A stretch of DNA of 64,000 bases from NCBI GenBank assembly GCA_964530335.1, contig CAZGYG010000005.1, positions 1-64,000 of the forward strand. The letters are read 5' to 3'. Of the stretch, positions 23,875 to 32,336 are shown one piece after another (the stretch's first letter is position 1; the number at the start of each line of letters is the position of its first letter). A program made the position numbers and the translations under genes. The notes below the pieces were generated by a model that was not told the origin of the DNA, made no database searches, and worked only from the letters and a program-made list of their open reading frames with translations. The stretch is from VGDP01 sp964530335 (lineage in GTDB: Bacteria; Pseudomonadota; Alphaproteobacteria; SP197).

Positions 23875-26520
23875 TCAGCCGGCGAGCCAGGCGAGCGCGC
23901 CGGCAAGCCGGGCGCGCGTGGCCGCCGCCTCGTCGCGCCGCTCGCGCTGAGTCTCGACCACGTGCTCGGGCGCGCGGGCGATGAACGCCGCGTCGGCGAG
24001 CTTGGCTTCGAGCTTCGCGATCTCGGCCGCGAGACGCTCGATCTGCTTGGTCAGCCGCTGGGCCTCGGCGGCCACGTCGATGACCCCGGCGAGCGGCAGG
24101 CCGAACGTCGCCTCGTCGAGCACGATCTGGACGCTGCCCTTGGGCAGCGCGCCGTCCATGGCCGTGGCGTTCTCGACCCGCGCGAGCCGGCCGATGACCT
24201 CGCCGTGCGCCGCCAGCCGCGCCCGCGTCGGCGCTCCCGCGTCGCGGTGGACCAGCGGCAGCATGGCCCCCGGCGGCACGTTGAGCTCGGCCCGCGCCGA
24301 GCGGATGTCGGACACCAGCCGGATGACCCAGCCGAGCTCGGCGTCGGCCGCCGCGTCCTCGAGGCCCGGGCCGAACGCGGGCCACGGCGCCTCGATGAGC
24401 TGAACGTCGCGATCGCCAAGGGTCCGCCACAGCTCCTCGGTGACGAAGGGGATGATCGGGTGCATGAGCACGAGGATGTGGTCGAGCGCCCAGCCGGCGA
24501 CCGCGCGGATTTCGTCCTTCGCGGCGCCGTCGGGGCCCGTCAAAGTCGCCTTGGCGAGCTCGAGGAACCAATCGCAGAAGCTGCCCCAGACGAACTGGTA
24601 TAGCCCGCCCGCCGCCTCGTTGAAGCGGTAGTCGGCGAGCGCCTGGTCGGTGGCGCGGGTCGCGCGCGCGACCTCGCCGACCAGCCAGCGCGCGAGCGGC
24701 AGCCGGACGCCGCCCGGATCGAAGCCGGCGGGCGCCCGGCATCGGTTCATCTCGCAGAAACGCGCGGCGTTCCACAGCTTGGTGATGAAGTTGCGGTAGC
24801 CCTCGACCCGGCCTTCGGCGAGCTTGATGTCACGCCCCTGGGCGGCCATGGCGGTGAGCGTCAGGCGCAGCGCGTCGGCGCCGTAGCGGTCGATGAGGTC
24901 GAGCGGGTCGATGATGTTGCCCTTGCTCTTGGACATCTTCTGCCCCTTCTCGTCGCGCACCAGGGCATGGATGTAGACGGTGTGGAACGGCGCCTCGTCC
25001 TTGAAGCGCAGCCCCATCATCATCATGCGCGCGACCCAGAAGAAGATGATGTCGTGGCCGGTGACCAGGACGTCGGTCGGGTAATAGCGCGCGACCTCGG
25101 GGGTGACGTCGGGCCAGCCCAGCGTCGAGAACGGCCACAGCGCCGAGGAAAACCAGGTATCGAGCACATCCTCGTCGCGCACGATTTCGGTCGCGCGTCC
25201 ATAATGGGCGGCCGCCGCGGCCTGGGCCTCGCCGTCGTCCTCGGCGACGAAGACCCGGCCGTCGGGACCGTACCAGGCGGGTATCTGGTGGCCCCACCAG
25301 AGCTGGCGCGAGATGCACCACGGCTGGATGTTGCGCATCCACTCGAAGTAGGTGTTCTCCCAGGTCTTGGGCACGAAGACCGTGCGCCCCTGCTCGACCG
25401 CCGCGATGGCGGGCTTGGCGAGCGTCGCCGCGTCGACGTACCACTGGTCGGTCAGCCACGGCTCGATGGCGGCGCCGGAGCGGTCGCCGTGGGGCACCGT
25501 ATGGTCGGTGTCCTCGACCTTGGCGAGCAGGCCCTGGGCCTCGAGGTCGGCGACGATGCGCTGGCGCGCCGCGAAGCGATCGAGACCGCGGTACGCCTCG
25601 GGCGCCGCGTCGTTGATGCGCGCCTCGGCGTCGAGCACGTTGACCATGGCGAGGCCGTGGCGCCGCCCGACTTCGAAGTCGTTGAAGTCATGGGCCGGGG
25701 TGATCTTGACCGCGCCGGTGCCTTTCTCCGGGTCGGTGGTGGTGTCGGCGACGATGGGCAGGCGGCGCCCGACCAGGGGCAGGATCGCGTGCTTGCCGAT
25801 CAGGTGGCGATAGCGCTCGTCGTCCGGGTGCACCGCGATCGCCGTGTCGCCGAGCATGGTTTCGGGCCGGGTGGTGGCGACGGTGATGAACGTCCCTGGC
25901 TCGCCTTCGATCGGGTAACGCAGGTGCCAGAGCGAGCCCTTGACCTCGCGCGCCTCGACCTCGAGGTCCGAGATCGCGGTGTGCAGCACCGGGTCCCAGT
26001 TCACCAGGCGCTTGTCGCGGTAGACGAGCCCGGCCTTGTGGAGATCGACGAACACCCTGCGCACGGCGCGGCTGAGGCCATCGTCGAGCGTGAACCGCTC
26101 GCGCGACCAATCGCACGACGCGCCGAGCCGGCGCAGTTGCCGGGTGATCGTGCCGCCCGATTCCGCCTTCCACTCCCAGACCTTGGCGATGAAGGCCTCG
26201 CGCCCAAGGTCGCGCCGATTGATCTGACGCTGGGCGAGCTGGCGCTCGACCACCATCTGGGTCGCGATGCCGGCGTGGTCGGTGCCGGGCTGCCATAGCA
26301 CGTCGCGGCCCTGCATCCGCCGCCAGCGCACCAGCACGTCCTGCAACGTGTTGTTGAGCGCATGGCCCATGTGCAGGCTGCCGGTGACGTTGGGCGGCGG
26401 AATGACGATGGTGAACGGCCGGGCGTCGGGCCGGCGACCGCAGCGGAACGCGCCCGCCTGCTCCCACGCCGCGTAGATGCGCGCTTCCACGTCGCTCGGG
26501 CGATAGGTCTTTTCGAGCAT
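23875..26520 (-). CDS. valS: Valyl-tRNA synthetase
   Basis: Class I synthetase that charges tRNA-Val and edits threonine through its CP1 domain. The 881 residues show the HIGH-equivalent PPPNVTGSLHMGHALNNT, editing-domain blocks (TTRPETMLGDTAIAVHPDD), the KMSKS-equivalent GQKMSKSKGNIIDPLDLIDRYG, the anticodon-binding domain, and the C-terminal coiled-coil arm (EAQRLTKQIERLAAEIAKLEAKL). It is downstream of popZ on the same strand with a 49-base gap and converges with the VOC gene. Confidence 0.97.
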   Translation of the reverse strand: MLEKTYRPSDVEARIYAAWEQAGAFRCGRRPDARPFTIVIPPPNVTGSLHMGHALNNTLQDVLVRWRRMQGRDVLWQPGTDHAGIATQMVVERQLAQRQINRRDLGREAFIAKVWEWKAESGGTITRQLRRLGASCDWSRERFTLDDGLSRAVRRVFVDLHKAGLVYRDKRLVNWDPVLHTAISDLEVEAREVKGSLWHLRYPIEGEPGTFITVATTRPETMLGDTAIAVHPDDERYRHLIGKHAILPLVGRRLPIVADTTTDPEKGTGAVKITPAHDFNDFEVGRRHGLAMVNVLDAEARINDAAPEAYRGLDRFAARQRIVADLEAQGLLAKVEDTDHTVPHGDRSGAAIEPWLTDQWYVDAATLAKPAIAAVEQGRTVFVPKTWENTYFEWMRNIQPWCISRQLWWGHQIPAWYGPDGRVFVAEDDGEAQAAAAAHYGRATEIVRDEDVLDTWFSSALWPFSTLGWPDVTPEVARYYPTDVLVTGHDIIFFWVARMMMMGLRFKDEAPFHTVYIHALVRDEKGQKMSKSKGNIIDPLDLIDRYGADALRLTLTAMAAQGRDIKLAEGRVEGYRNFITKLWNAARFCEMNRCRAPAGFDPGGVRLPLARWLVGEVARATRATDQALADYRFNEAAGGLYQFVWGSFCDWFLELAKATLTGPDGAAKDEIRAVAGWALDHILVLMHPIIPFVTEELWRTLGDRDVQLIEAPWPAFGPGLEDAAADAELGWVIRLVSDIRSARAELNVPPGAMLPLVHRDAGAPTRARLAAHGEVIGRLARVENATAMDGALPKGSVQIVLDEATFGLPLAGVIDVAAEAQRLTKQIERLAAEIAKLEAKLADAAFIARAPEHVVETQRERRDEAAATRARLAGALAWLAG

Positions 26521-26569
26521 GGCGACCCCGGCAACAATCAGGCCGCCGGCAGGGCCGGCTCGGGGCGTT

Positions 26570-27079
26570 CTACTCGGTCTCGTTGCGCCGGGAAAGGTAG
26601 CGAAGCTCGCGTTCGACCAGACGCTCGACGACTCCGGGCAAGTTGGCGTCGAGCCATTCCTTCAGCATGGGCTTGAGCAGGTCGATGCAGATTTCCTCGA
26701 CCGTGCGCCCGCCGCGCAGCCCCTTCAGCGGATCGGGCTCGGCGGCGCGGGCGAGCGTCGAGAACTGGCTCGAGGTCTCGGCCGCGGCCATGCCGGTGAC
26801 CAGGCGTTCGAAGCTCTCGGTCACCGGCGCCGGCTCGTCGGGTTCGTCCGGCGCCTCGGCCTGGGGCTCGGTTTCGGGCTCGGCCCGCGCCGCCGCGCCG
26901 TCGGGAATGTCCTCGACCACGTCGGTCAGATCGAGCACGCCGTCGTCGACGGCCACGACTTCGGCCTCGACGGCCGGTTCCGCCTCCGGTTCGTCGCTGC
27001 CTTCCTCGGCAATGATGCGACGAATGGAGGCTAGGATTTCCTCCATCGAGGGCTCGGGGTCCGACTTCGCAACGGCCAT
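26570..27079 (-). CDS. popZ: Polar organizing protein PopZ (DUF2497)
   Basis: Pole-organising scaffold of alphaproteobacteria that polymerises at the cell poles and tethers the ParB-parS centromere and signalling proteins. The 169-residue product has the conserved N-terminal helix PSMEEILASIRRIIAEE, an acidic Pro/Glu/Ala-rich disordered middle (about 28-100) and the C-terminal oligomerisation helices TVEEICIDLLKPMLKEWLD and VVERLVERELRYLSRR. The tolC-popZ-valS order is common in this class. A degenerate CtrA-like box and a GANTC site lie just upstream. Confidence 0.93.
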   Translation of the reverse strand: MAVAKSDPEPSMEEILASIRRIIAEEGSDEPEAEPAVEAEVVAVDDGVLDLTDVVEDIPDGAAARAEPETEPQAEAPDEPDEPAPVTESFERLVTGMAAAETSSQFSTLARAAEPDPLKGLRGGRTVEEICIDLLKPMLKEWLDANLPGVVERLVERELRYLSRRNETE

Positions 27080-27083
27080 AGTC

Positions 27084-27141
27084 GACTCGTCAGGCGGTCT
27101 GAAGTTGGTAAATTGTCGGAATATCGCTAATTTTTGGCTAA
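27084..27141 (-). promoter_or_regulatory. CtrA-like box and GANTC methylation site upstream of popZ
   Basis: Read on the minus strand, TTAG-N7-TTAG occupies 27127-27141, two mismatches from the CtrA consensus TTAA-N7-TTAA. A GAGTC (GANTC, the CcrM target) lies at 27084-27088, five bases before the popZ ATG. Both are cell-cycle signals in alphaproteobacteria, which would suit a polar organiser. The matches are imperfect and short, so this is a suggestion only. Confidence 0.3.
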
Positions 27142-27163
27142 CGGGCGGGGCCCAACCGACCCG

Positions 27164-28513
27164 TCACTCGACCGAGGTGCCCCACCACGCGCCATCGACT
27201 TGGTTGGTGTGCGCCTCGACGTCCACCAGTTCCACCTGCAGCCCGAGATTCCGGGCCGTCAGGCGCCCGATCGACGCCTGGACCGCGTAGGTCGCGACCA
27301 CCAGGTCGCTCTGGGCGCGCACCAGGTCGACGCGGGCCTGGAACAGCTCCTGCTCGCCGTCGAGCACGTCGAGCACGGTGCGCGAGCCGACCTGGGCCTC
27401 GCGCTCGAGGCCGTCGAGCGCGATCTCGGCGGCGCGCACGGCCTCCTCGAAGGCGGCGATGCGCGCCCGGGCGGTGACGAGCTGCTCCCAGGCGCGGGTC
27501 ACGTTCTGGGCCACGTCCAGCCGCGCCTGATCGGCCTGAAGCCGCCGTTCCGCGGCACGCAACCGGTTTTCGCGCACCGCGGAATGGGTGAAGCCGGTCT
27601 CGTAGAGCGGGATCGTCACCTCGGCGCGGATCGACGCGATGTCCTCGCGGTCGATGGCCGACGAGCGATCGTAGCCGCGCTCGACGCTGCCGCGCAGGCG
27701 TACCTCGGGCAACAAATCGCTTTGGGCGACGCGGATGTCGTCGCGCGCGGCCTGTTCGGCGAAATCCGCGGCGATGACCGCCGGGTGTTCGTCGCCGGCG
27801 ACAATCTGCGCCTCCGCTTCGCCCGCCGGCATCTCGGCCAGGGGCGCGGCGGATTCGAGCGCCTCCGGTGGCGCGCCGATGACGCGCAGGTAGGCCGCCG
27901 CCGCGACGATGACATCGCCCTCGGCGCGCACCCGGTCGGCGACCGCGCCCGCCAGCCGCGCTTCCGCCTGGGCCACGTCGGTGCGCGTGACCTCGCCGAC
28001 CGCGAACCGATCGCGGGTGGCGTCGAGCTGCCGGGCGATGACCGCCTCGTTGTTGCGCGCGAGCTCGCGCACGGCCGTGTCGCGCACCACGCCAACGTAC
28101 GAGGTCACGCCCTCGAGCAGGACCGTCTGTTCGACATCGAAGTAGCGCGCCCGTTCGGACTGGATCAGGCTGCGCGCCCGCGCGATCTCGGCGGTCGTGC
28201 GGCCGCCGCGGTACAGCGGCTGGACCACGGACAGCCCCGCGCCGCCCGGCGTAAAGCTACGCGAGGATGACTCGCTGGTGTCGAACGTCTCGGCCCCGAT
28301 ATCGCCCTCGAGCGCGATGTTCGGCCGGTACCCGGACTGCGCCTGGGCCAGAAGTTCGTCGGTGGCGCGCATCCTTTCGCGCTGCGCCGCGAGCGTCGGG
28401 TTGCCGCTGTAGGCCAACGCGAGCGCCTCCAACAGCGTCGCCGCCGGCGCTGGCCCGGCGCTCGCGACCAGCGCGATCAGTGCGGCGGCGAAGACTCGGC
28501 ACAACGCGCGCAT
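27164..28513 (-). CDS. tolC: TolC-family outer-membrane efflux channel
   Basis: Trimeric outer-membrane channel for type I secretion and drug efflux. The 449 residues begin with a Sec signal (cut near APAAT, residue 24) and contain the two structural repeats typical of the family, with markers EALALAYSGNPTL, VVQPLYRGGRTTAEI, VGEVTRTDVAQAEARLA and, in the second half, VTIPLYETGFTHSAVRENRLR and VGSRTVLDVLDGEQELFQAR. The gene sits between a pcm-like methyltransferase gene and popZ. No dedicated membrane-fusion or ABC partner is adjacent, so it is likely a shared housekeeping TolC. Confidence 0.94.
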   Translation of the reverse strand: MRALCRVFAAALIALVASAGPAPAATLLEALALAYSGNPTLAAQRERMRATDELLAQAQSGYRPNIALEGDIGAETFDTSESSSRSFTPGGAGLSVVQPLYRGGRTTAEIARARSLIQSERARYFDVEQTVLLEGVTSYVGVVRDTAVRELARNNEAVIARQLDATRDRFAVGEVTRTDVAQAEARLAGAVADRVRAEGDVIVAAAAYLRVIGAPPEALESAAPLAEMPAGEAEAQIVAGDEHPAVIAADFAEQAARDDIRVAQSDLLPEVRLRGSVERGYDRSSAIDREDIASIRAEVTIPLYETGFTHSAVRENRLRAAERRLQADQARLDVAQNVTRAWEQLVTARARIAAFEEAVRAAEIALDGLEREAQVGSRTVLDVLDGEQELFQARVDLVRAQSDLVVATYAVQASIGRLTARNLGLQVELVDVEAHTNQVDGAWWGTSVE

Positions 28514-28522
28514 GTCGTGTTC

Positions 28523-29173
28523 CTAGAACGTGAACTTCGGCGCCGGCGCGAAGGCAGCGAGCGCCGGTACCGCCGCATCGTAGAGATCGACCGTGGAAAC
28601 CACCCCGCCCTGCTTGACCAGGCGAACCAGCCGGCCCGCGCCCCGGTCGACCACTACGGCCGTCAGGCTGCCACCCTCGGCGAGCTGGTCGAGCAGCGCC
28701 GAAGGCACCTCAGCGACGCCACCCTCGATGACGATCGCGTCGTAGGGCGCCGCCGCCGGCCAGCCCGCCGCCAACGGCCCGACGACGACCTCGACGACGC
28801 CGGCGCGGGTTGCCAGCGCCGCGCGCGCCCGGTCGGCCAAGGCGGCCGACTCTTCGAGCGCCACGACCCGGACACCGAGCTCGGCCAGCACCGCGGCGCC
28901 GTAGCCCGTGGCGCAAGCGACATCGAGCGCCTTGGCGCCGGGTTCCGGCCGCGCCGCCTGGATCAGCCGCGCCAGCACCAGGGGTTCGGTCAGGAAGCGA
29001 CCGCCGCCGAGCGGCAGGTCCTCGTCGACGTAGGCGTTGGCCTTCAGGCCGTCGGGCACGAAGCCTTCGCGCGGCACGCGCGCCAGCGCCTCGACCAAGG
29101 CCGGGTCGGTGATGCGGTTGGGCCGCATCTGGCACTCGATCATGTTGCGCCGGAGCACGGCGAAATCGATCAC
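28523..29173 (-). CDS. Protein-L-isoaspartate O-methyltransferase-like protein
   Basis: SAM-dependent methyltransferase of the Pcm family, the variant found beside tolC in alphaproteobacteria. The 216 residues include MIECQMRPNRITDPALVEAL and VPREGFVPD at the N-terminus, FLTEPLVLARLIQA, and the SAM-binding glycine loop ALDVACATGYGAAVLAEL. Compared with true Pcm the substrate-binding region is altered, so activity on isoaspartate is unproven. The start is GTG at 29173 (preceded by AGGGGGTGAC); the frame remains open to 29236 without family similarity. It lies ten bases upstream of tolC. Confidence 0.85.
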   Translation of the reverse strand: MIDFAVLRRNMIECQMRPNRITDPALVEALARVPREGFVPDGLKANAYVDEDLPLGGGRFLTEPLVLARLIQAARPEPGAKALDVACATGYGAAVLAELGVRVVALEESAALADRARAALATRAGVVEVVVGPLAAGWPAAAPYDAIVIEGGVAEVPSALLDQLAEGGSLTAVVVDRGAGRLVRLVKQGGVVSTVDLYDAAVPALAAFAPAPKFTF

Positions 29174-29309
29174 GTCACCCCCTGGCGGCACCCACCGCGG
29201 CGCGCCCCTTATAGCCGCTGGGTTGCGAACCGACAACGGCGGGTACCGGCCCCGGCCATTGACCGCGCACCCGGCCGCGACCTAAGACATGGCCCGGCAT
29301 TGCGTCAAC

Positions 29310-29380
29310 GGCCCGGTGGCGGAGTGGTCACGCAGAGGACTGCAAATCCTTGCACGCCGGTTCGATTCCGGCCCGGGCCT
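29310..29380 (+). tRNA. tRNA-Cys (GCA)
   Basis: The acceptor stem GGCCCGG (29310-29316) pairs with CCGGGCC (29373-29379), and the discriminator is T, as expected for cysteine. The anticodon loop is CTGCAAA (anticodon GCA), the D-arm is GCGG...CGC, and the T-arm is GCCGGTTCGATTCCGGC. CCA is not encoded. It lies between the divergent pcm-like gene and the MFS transporter gene. Confidence 0.96.
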
Positions 29381-29448
29381 CGTTACCCCGGCGGGCGGCC
29401 GGCCCGCCGGTGCGCGGCGGCAGCACCAGGCAGGGCAGCGGCGGCGGC

Positions 29449-30699
29449 ATGATCACGGCGCTCGCCCCGGTCGCCTCGCTCATGCTCGGGGTCGCCATCC
29501 TGCTCGCCGGCAACGGGCTGCAAGGCACGCTTCTGCCGCTGCGCGCGCGCCTCGAGGATTTCGGCATCGTCGACATCGGCGTGCTCGGCTCGGCGTACTT
29601 CGTCGGGTTCGTGCTGGGCTGCGTCGCCGGGCCTTACCTGGTGCGGCGCGCGGGACACATTCGCACCTTCGCCGCGTTGTCCGCCGTGGCGTCCACGGTC
29701 GTGCTGGCCCACCCGCTGGCGCTTTCTCCGGTCGCGTGGTGGTTCATGCGCGGCATCACCGGCTTCTGCTTCGCCGGGCTCTACGTGGTGATCGAGAGCT
29801 GGCTCAACGAACGGTCGAGCAACACGAACCGCGGCTTCATCATGGCCGTCTACACCATCATCAACCTGACGGTGATCACGCTGGGGCAGATGATGATCAC
29901 GCTCTACGACCCGAGCGAGTTCGCGCTGTTCAGCATCGCGTCGATCCTGGTGTCGCTGGCCGCGGTGCCGGTGGCGATGACCGCGGCGCCCGGACCGTCG
30001 CCGCTGGAATCGGTGCGGCTGAGGCCGCTCCATCTGCTGCGCCTGTCGCCGGTCGGCTTCGTCGGCAGCTTCGCCGTCGGCGCGACCAACGGCACGTTCT
30101 GGAGCCTCGGGCCGCTGTTCGCCGCCGACATCGGCTTCGACACCACCGGCATCGCCGTGTTCATGAGCGCGACGGTGCTGGGCGGCGCGCTGCTGCAATG
30201 GCCGCTGGGCCGGCTTTCGGACCGCATGGACCGGCGCAAGGTCATCGCGACGTCGTGCCTGCTGGCCGGCGGCGCGGGCGTCGCGCTCGCTTTTTGGGCC
30301 GCGCGCGATCTGGCCGTGGTGCTGCCGATCGCCGCGGCCTTCGGCGCGTTCACGTTCCCCATTTACGGGCTTTGCGCGTCCCACGCCAACGACTTCGCCG
30401 GCCGCGGCGCGTACGTCGAGATGGCCAGCGGGCTGCTTCTCGTCAACGGCGCCGGCTCGGTGTTCGGGCCGCTCGTGGCATCGGCGGTGATGACCGGCAT
30501 GGGGCCCGCCGGCCTGTTCGTGGTGACGGCGACGGTCCACGTCGCCATGGCCGGGTTCACGCTGTTCCGTCTCGGCGTACGCCGCGCCGTGCCCGACGAC
30601 CTCAAGCCCGGTTTCGTCGCCATGCCCAGGGGCAGTTCCGGCGCCCTCGACCGGGAGCCGCGCGCCGCGCCCGACAAGCGCCCGACGCCTACGGCCTAG
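29449..30699 (+). CDS. MFS transporter, YcaD-like
   Basis: Twelve-segment inner-membrane transporter of the major facilitator superfamily, 416 residues. Early blocks NGLQGTLLPLRARLEDFG and GSAYFVGFVLGCVAGPYLVRRAGH, and the second-half signature GRLSDRMDRRKVI (MFS loop 2-3 type), match the YcaD/sugar-type branch. The C-terminal 50 residues are cytoplasmic and proline/arginine rich. The start at 29449 (MITALAPVASL, preceded by a G-rich stretch) is preferred, because the longer open frame overlaps the tRNA-Cys gene. The substrate is unknown. Confidence 0.87.
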   Translation: MITALAPVASLMLGVAILLAGNGLQGTLLPLRARLEDFGIVDIGVLGSAYFVGFVLGCVAGPYLVRRAGHIRTFAALSAVASTVVLAHPLALSPVAWWFMRGITGFCFAGLYVVIESWLNERSSNTNRGFIMAVYTIINLTVITLGQMMITLYDPSEFALFSIASILVSLAAVPVAMTAAPGPSPLESVRLRPLHLLRLSPVGFVGSFAVGATNGTFWSLGPLFAADIGFDTTGIAVFMSATVLGGALLQWPLGRLSDRMDRRKVIATSCLLAGGAGVALAFWAARDLAVVLPIAAAFGAFTFPIYGLCASHANDFAGRGAYVEMASGLLLVNGAGSVFGPLVASAVMTGMGPAGLFVVTATVHVAMAGFTLFRLGVRRAVPDDLKPGFVAMPRGSSGALDREPRAAPDKRPTPTA

Positions 30700-30714
30700 G
30701 CGCCTCGCCGTCCG

Positions 30715-31392
30715 TCAATTGCCGTCCGAGTGTTCGCTACTATGGTTGCTGTGCCGTCTGGATTCGATGCGCGGATCGTCGACGCCGTGATCGCGCGGCG
30801 CGACGACGCCTTGGGTCACCGTGCCGTCGGGAGCGAACGACGCCGAATCCCCCGTCATCAAATGGGTCTCCTGGCCGCTCGCCGCTACCATCGCCATCGC
30901 GCCCTGCACGACCGTGACGGTCACGGCGCCCAACTCGCTGATCACGATGTAGAGCGTGGTGCCGCGCACGCCGATGACCCCGACCGGGGTCGTCAGCGTG
31001 TAGGACTCCGATGCGAGCGCGCCGCTGACGAACAGGAACGCGCCGAGCGCCAGGTCGACCGCGAATTCGCCCTTGCCGGAGTTGGGGTCGTAGACGTAGC
31101 GGTCGAGCGTGGCCTGGCTCGACCCGCCCAGGCGAAGCTCGGTGCCGTCGAGGAACGTGAGATGCAGCGCGCCGCGCGCGACGGTCTCGACGAATTCGTC
31201 GGCGATGACGGTTGCGGCCTGAAACAGGTCGGTGCGGGTCGCCCCGGACCGCGTACCATAGGCCCACACGGAGACATGCTGCACCGTGCCGATCTGGGCG
31301 CAGGCTGGCCGGGCCGCGCCCAGGGCCGCCGCCACGGCGACGGCGATCACCAGGACGATCGAATGGCGGGAAAGCGGACAATCTCTGATCAT
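30715..31392 (-). CDS. Secreted FecR-domain protein
   Basis: Predicted periplasmic protein of 225 residues with a Sec signal (hydrophobic stretch VLVIAVAVAAALGAARP, cut near ACAQ) and a FecR domain: TFLDGTELRLGGSSQATLDRY, the beta-rich LALGAFLFVSGAL, then VGVIGVRGTTLYIVI. It lacks the membrane anchor and sigma/anti-sigma partners of true FecR, so it is of the free secreted type often found in alphaproteobacteria near CHASE2 cyclases and caspase-like proteins; such a set lies at 58018-63175. The start is taken at 31392 because the signal peptide begins there; the frame is open to 31467. The C-terminus is His/Ser rich. Confidence 0.82.
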   Translation of the reverse strand: MIRDCPLSRHSIVLVIAVAVAAALGAARPACAQIGTVQHVSVWAYGTRSGATRTDLFQAATVIADEFVETVARGALHLTFLDGTELRLGGSSQATLDRYVYDPNSGKGEFAVDLALGAFLFVSGALASESYTLTTPVGVIGVRGTTLYIVISELGAVTVTVVQGAMAMVAASGQETHLMTGDSASFAPDGTVTQGVVAPRDHGVDDPRIESRRHSNHSSEHSDGN

Positions 31393-31544
31393 GGCGACCT
31401 CGCAGCGAACGTCGGCTACGCCGGCTCTGTTGGACGGATCATGGTCCCGGGCGAATCGTTCGTCCATGGCGCCGACGTGTCCACGACCGCCAAGCCGTCG
31501 CCTTGCCCGGGTCCGCGTTTTTGCTATAACTCGGGCTTACCTGT

Positions 31545-31620
31545 TCCCCGGTAGCTCAGCAGGTAGAGCAAGCGGCTGTTAACCGCTGGGTCGCTGGTTC
31601 GAATCCGGCCCGGGGAGCCA
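31545..31620 (+). tRNA. tRNA-Asn (GTT)
   Basis: The acceptor stem TCCCCGG (31545-31551) pairs with CCGGGGA (31610-31616). The discriminator is G and a CCA end is encoded at 31618-31620. The anticodon loop contains GTT in GCGGCTGTTAACCGC, the D-arm is GCTCAGCAGGTAGAGC and the T-arm CTGGTTCGAATCCGG. A toxin-antitoxin pair follows about 150 bases downstream on the same strand. Confidence 0.97.
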
Positions 31621-31735
31621 ATTCACACGGGGCCGATGCCGTCGGGCGTCGGCCCCGTCGTCGTTCAGGGCGACGTGGCGCGGCGCAGTAACGGGGGCGC
31701 TTCGCAATCACGAGTCCCTCGACGCCTCGCCTCGG

Positions 31736-31754
31736 GTATGATACAAAGTCATAC
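31736..31754. promoter_or_regulatory. Palindromic operator over the -10 of the toxin-antitoxin operon
   Basis: GTATGA-N7-TCATAC is a perfect six-base inverted repeat centred 13 bases before the antitoxin ribosome binding site. It includes TATGAT (31737-31742), a good -10 hexamer. Ribbon-helix-helix antitoxins bind short palindromes at their own promoters, so this is a plausible autoregulatory operator. Confidence 0.5.
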
Positions 31755-31767
31755 TGGAGGAAAGACC

Positions 31768-32004
31768 ATGGGCGCGATCAAGGTGGCCATCACGATCGAG
31801 GAGGGGCTGCTGCGTACCGTCGAACGCTGGGTCGAGCAGGGGCGATATCCCAACCGGAGCCAGGCCATTCAGGCGGCCCTGCGCGAAAAAGAAGCGCGTT
31901 GGAAGCGGACCCGCCTGGCCGACGAACTTGCCAAGCTCGACGTCAAGGCGGAGCGCCAACTGGCCGACGAAAGGCTTGCGGGCGAAACATGGCCCGAATC
32001 CTGA
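31768..32004 (+). CDS. Ribbon-helix-helix antitoxin (CopG/ParD type)
   Basis: Predicted antitoxin and operator-binding protein of 78 residues. The N-terminal 45 residues form a ribbon-helix-helix fold (KVAITIEEGLLRTVERWVEQ, then YPNRSQAIQAALREKEAR); the charged C-terminal half (ELAKLDVKAERQLADERL) would wrap and neutralise the toxin. ATG 31768 has a strong ribosome binding site (TGGAGGAAAGACC). Its end overlaps the MazF gene by 16 bases, the usual coupled arrangement of a type II toxin-antitoxin module. Confidence 0.88.
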   Translation: MGAIKVAITIEEGLLRTVERWVEQGRYPNRSQAIQAALREKEARWKRTRLADELAKLDVKAERQLADERLAGETWPES

Positions 32005-32327
32005 GGGGCGACATCTGCTGGGCCGATCTCGAGCCCGTCCGAGGTCGCGAGCAGGCAGGCCGCGGGCCGGTCCTCATCTTGAGCCGAGAGATGTTCAACG
32101 AGCGTTCGGGCACGGTCATCGCCATGGCGATCACCAGTCAGCCTCAAAGCGCTGGATTCCCGCTGACCACTCCGTTGCCCGACCGGCTTCTGCCCAAGCC
32201 GTCGTGGGTCAAGATCAGCCAGATTCGCACCCTTTCGAGCGAGCGGCTCGGGAAACGATTGGGCCGGCTGCCCGAAGCGGAGCTGGATCGCATCGTCGAG
32301 GGGCTTCTCGACATCATCGGTCCATAG
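31989..32327 (+). CDS. MazF/PemK-family endoribonuclease toxin
   Basis: Predicted sequence-specific mRNA interferase of 112 residues. The N-terminus RGDICWADLEPVRGREQAG matches the conserved Gly-Asp-Ile-Trp and Gly-Arg-Glu region of MazF; RGPVLILSREMFNERSGTVIAMAITSQ provides the PVLIL core and the catalytic Ser/Thr region; PSWVKISQIRTLSSERLGKRLGRL completes the fold. It is translated with the RHH antitoxin upstream. Pairing of MazF with an RHH rather than an AbrB-type antitoxin is known, for example among mycobacterial MazEF loci, but is the less common form. Confidence 0.9.
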   Translation: MARILRGDICWADLEPVRGREQAGRGPVLILSREMFNERSGTVIAMAITSQPQSAGFPLTTPLPDRLLPKPSWVKISQIRTLSSERLGKRLGRLPEAELDRIVEGLLDIIGP

Positions 32328-32336
32328 GCGCGCGGT

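Noticed and set aside
29310..31620. Integrated element bounded by tRNA-Cys and tRNA-Asn
   Set aside because: No integrase and no repeated tRNA 3' end were seen between or after them.
31636..32004. A longer antitoxin starting at 31636
   Set aside because: It would cross the operator palindrome; the strong ribosome binding site is at the ATG 31768.
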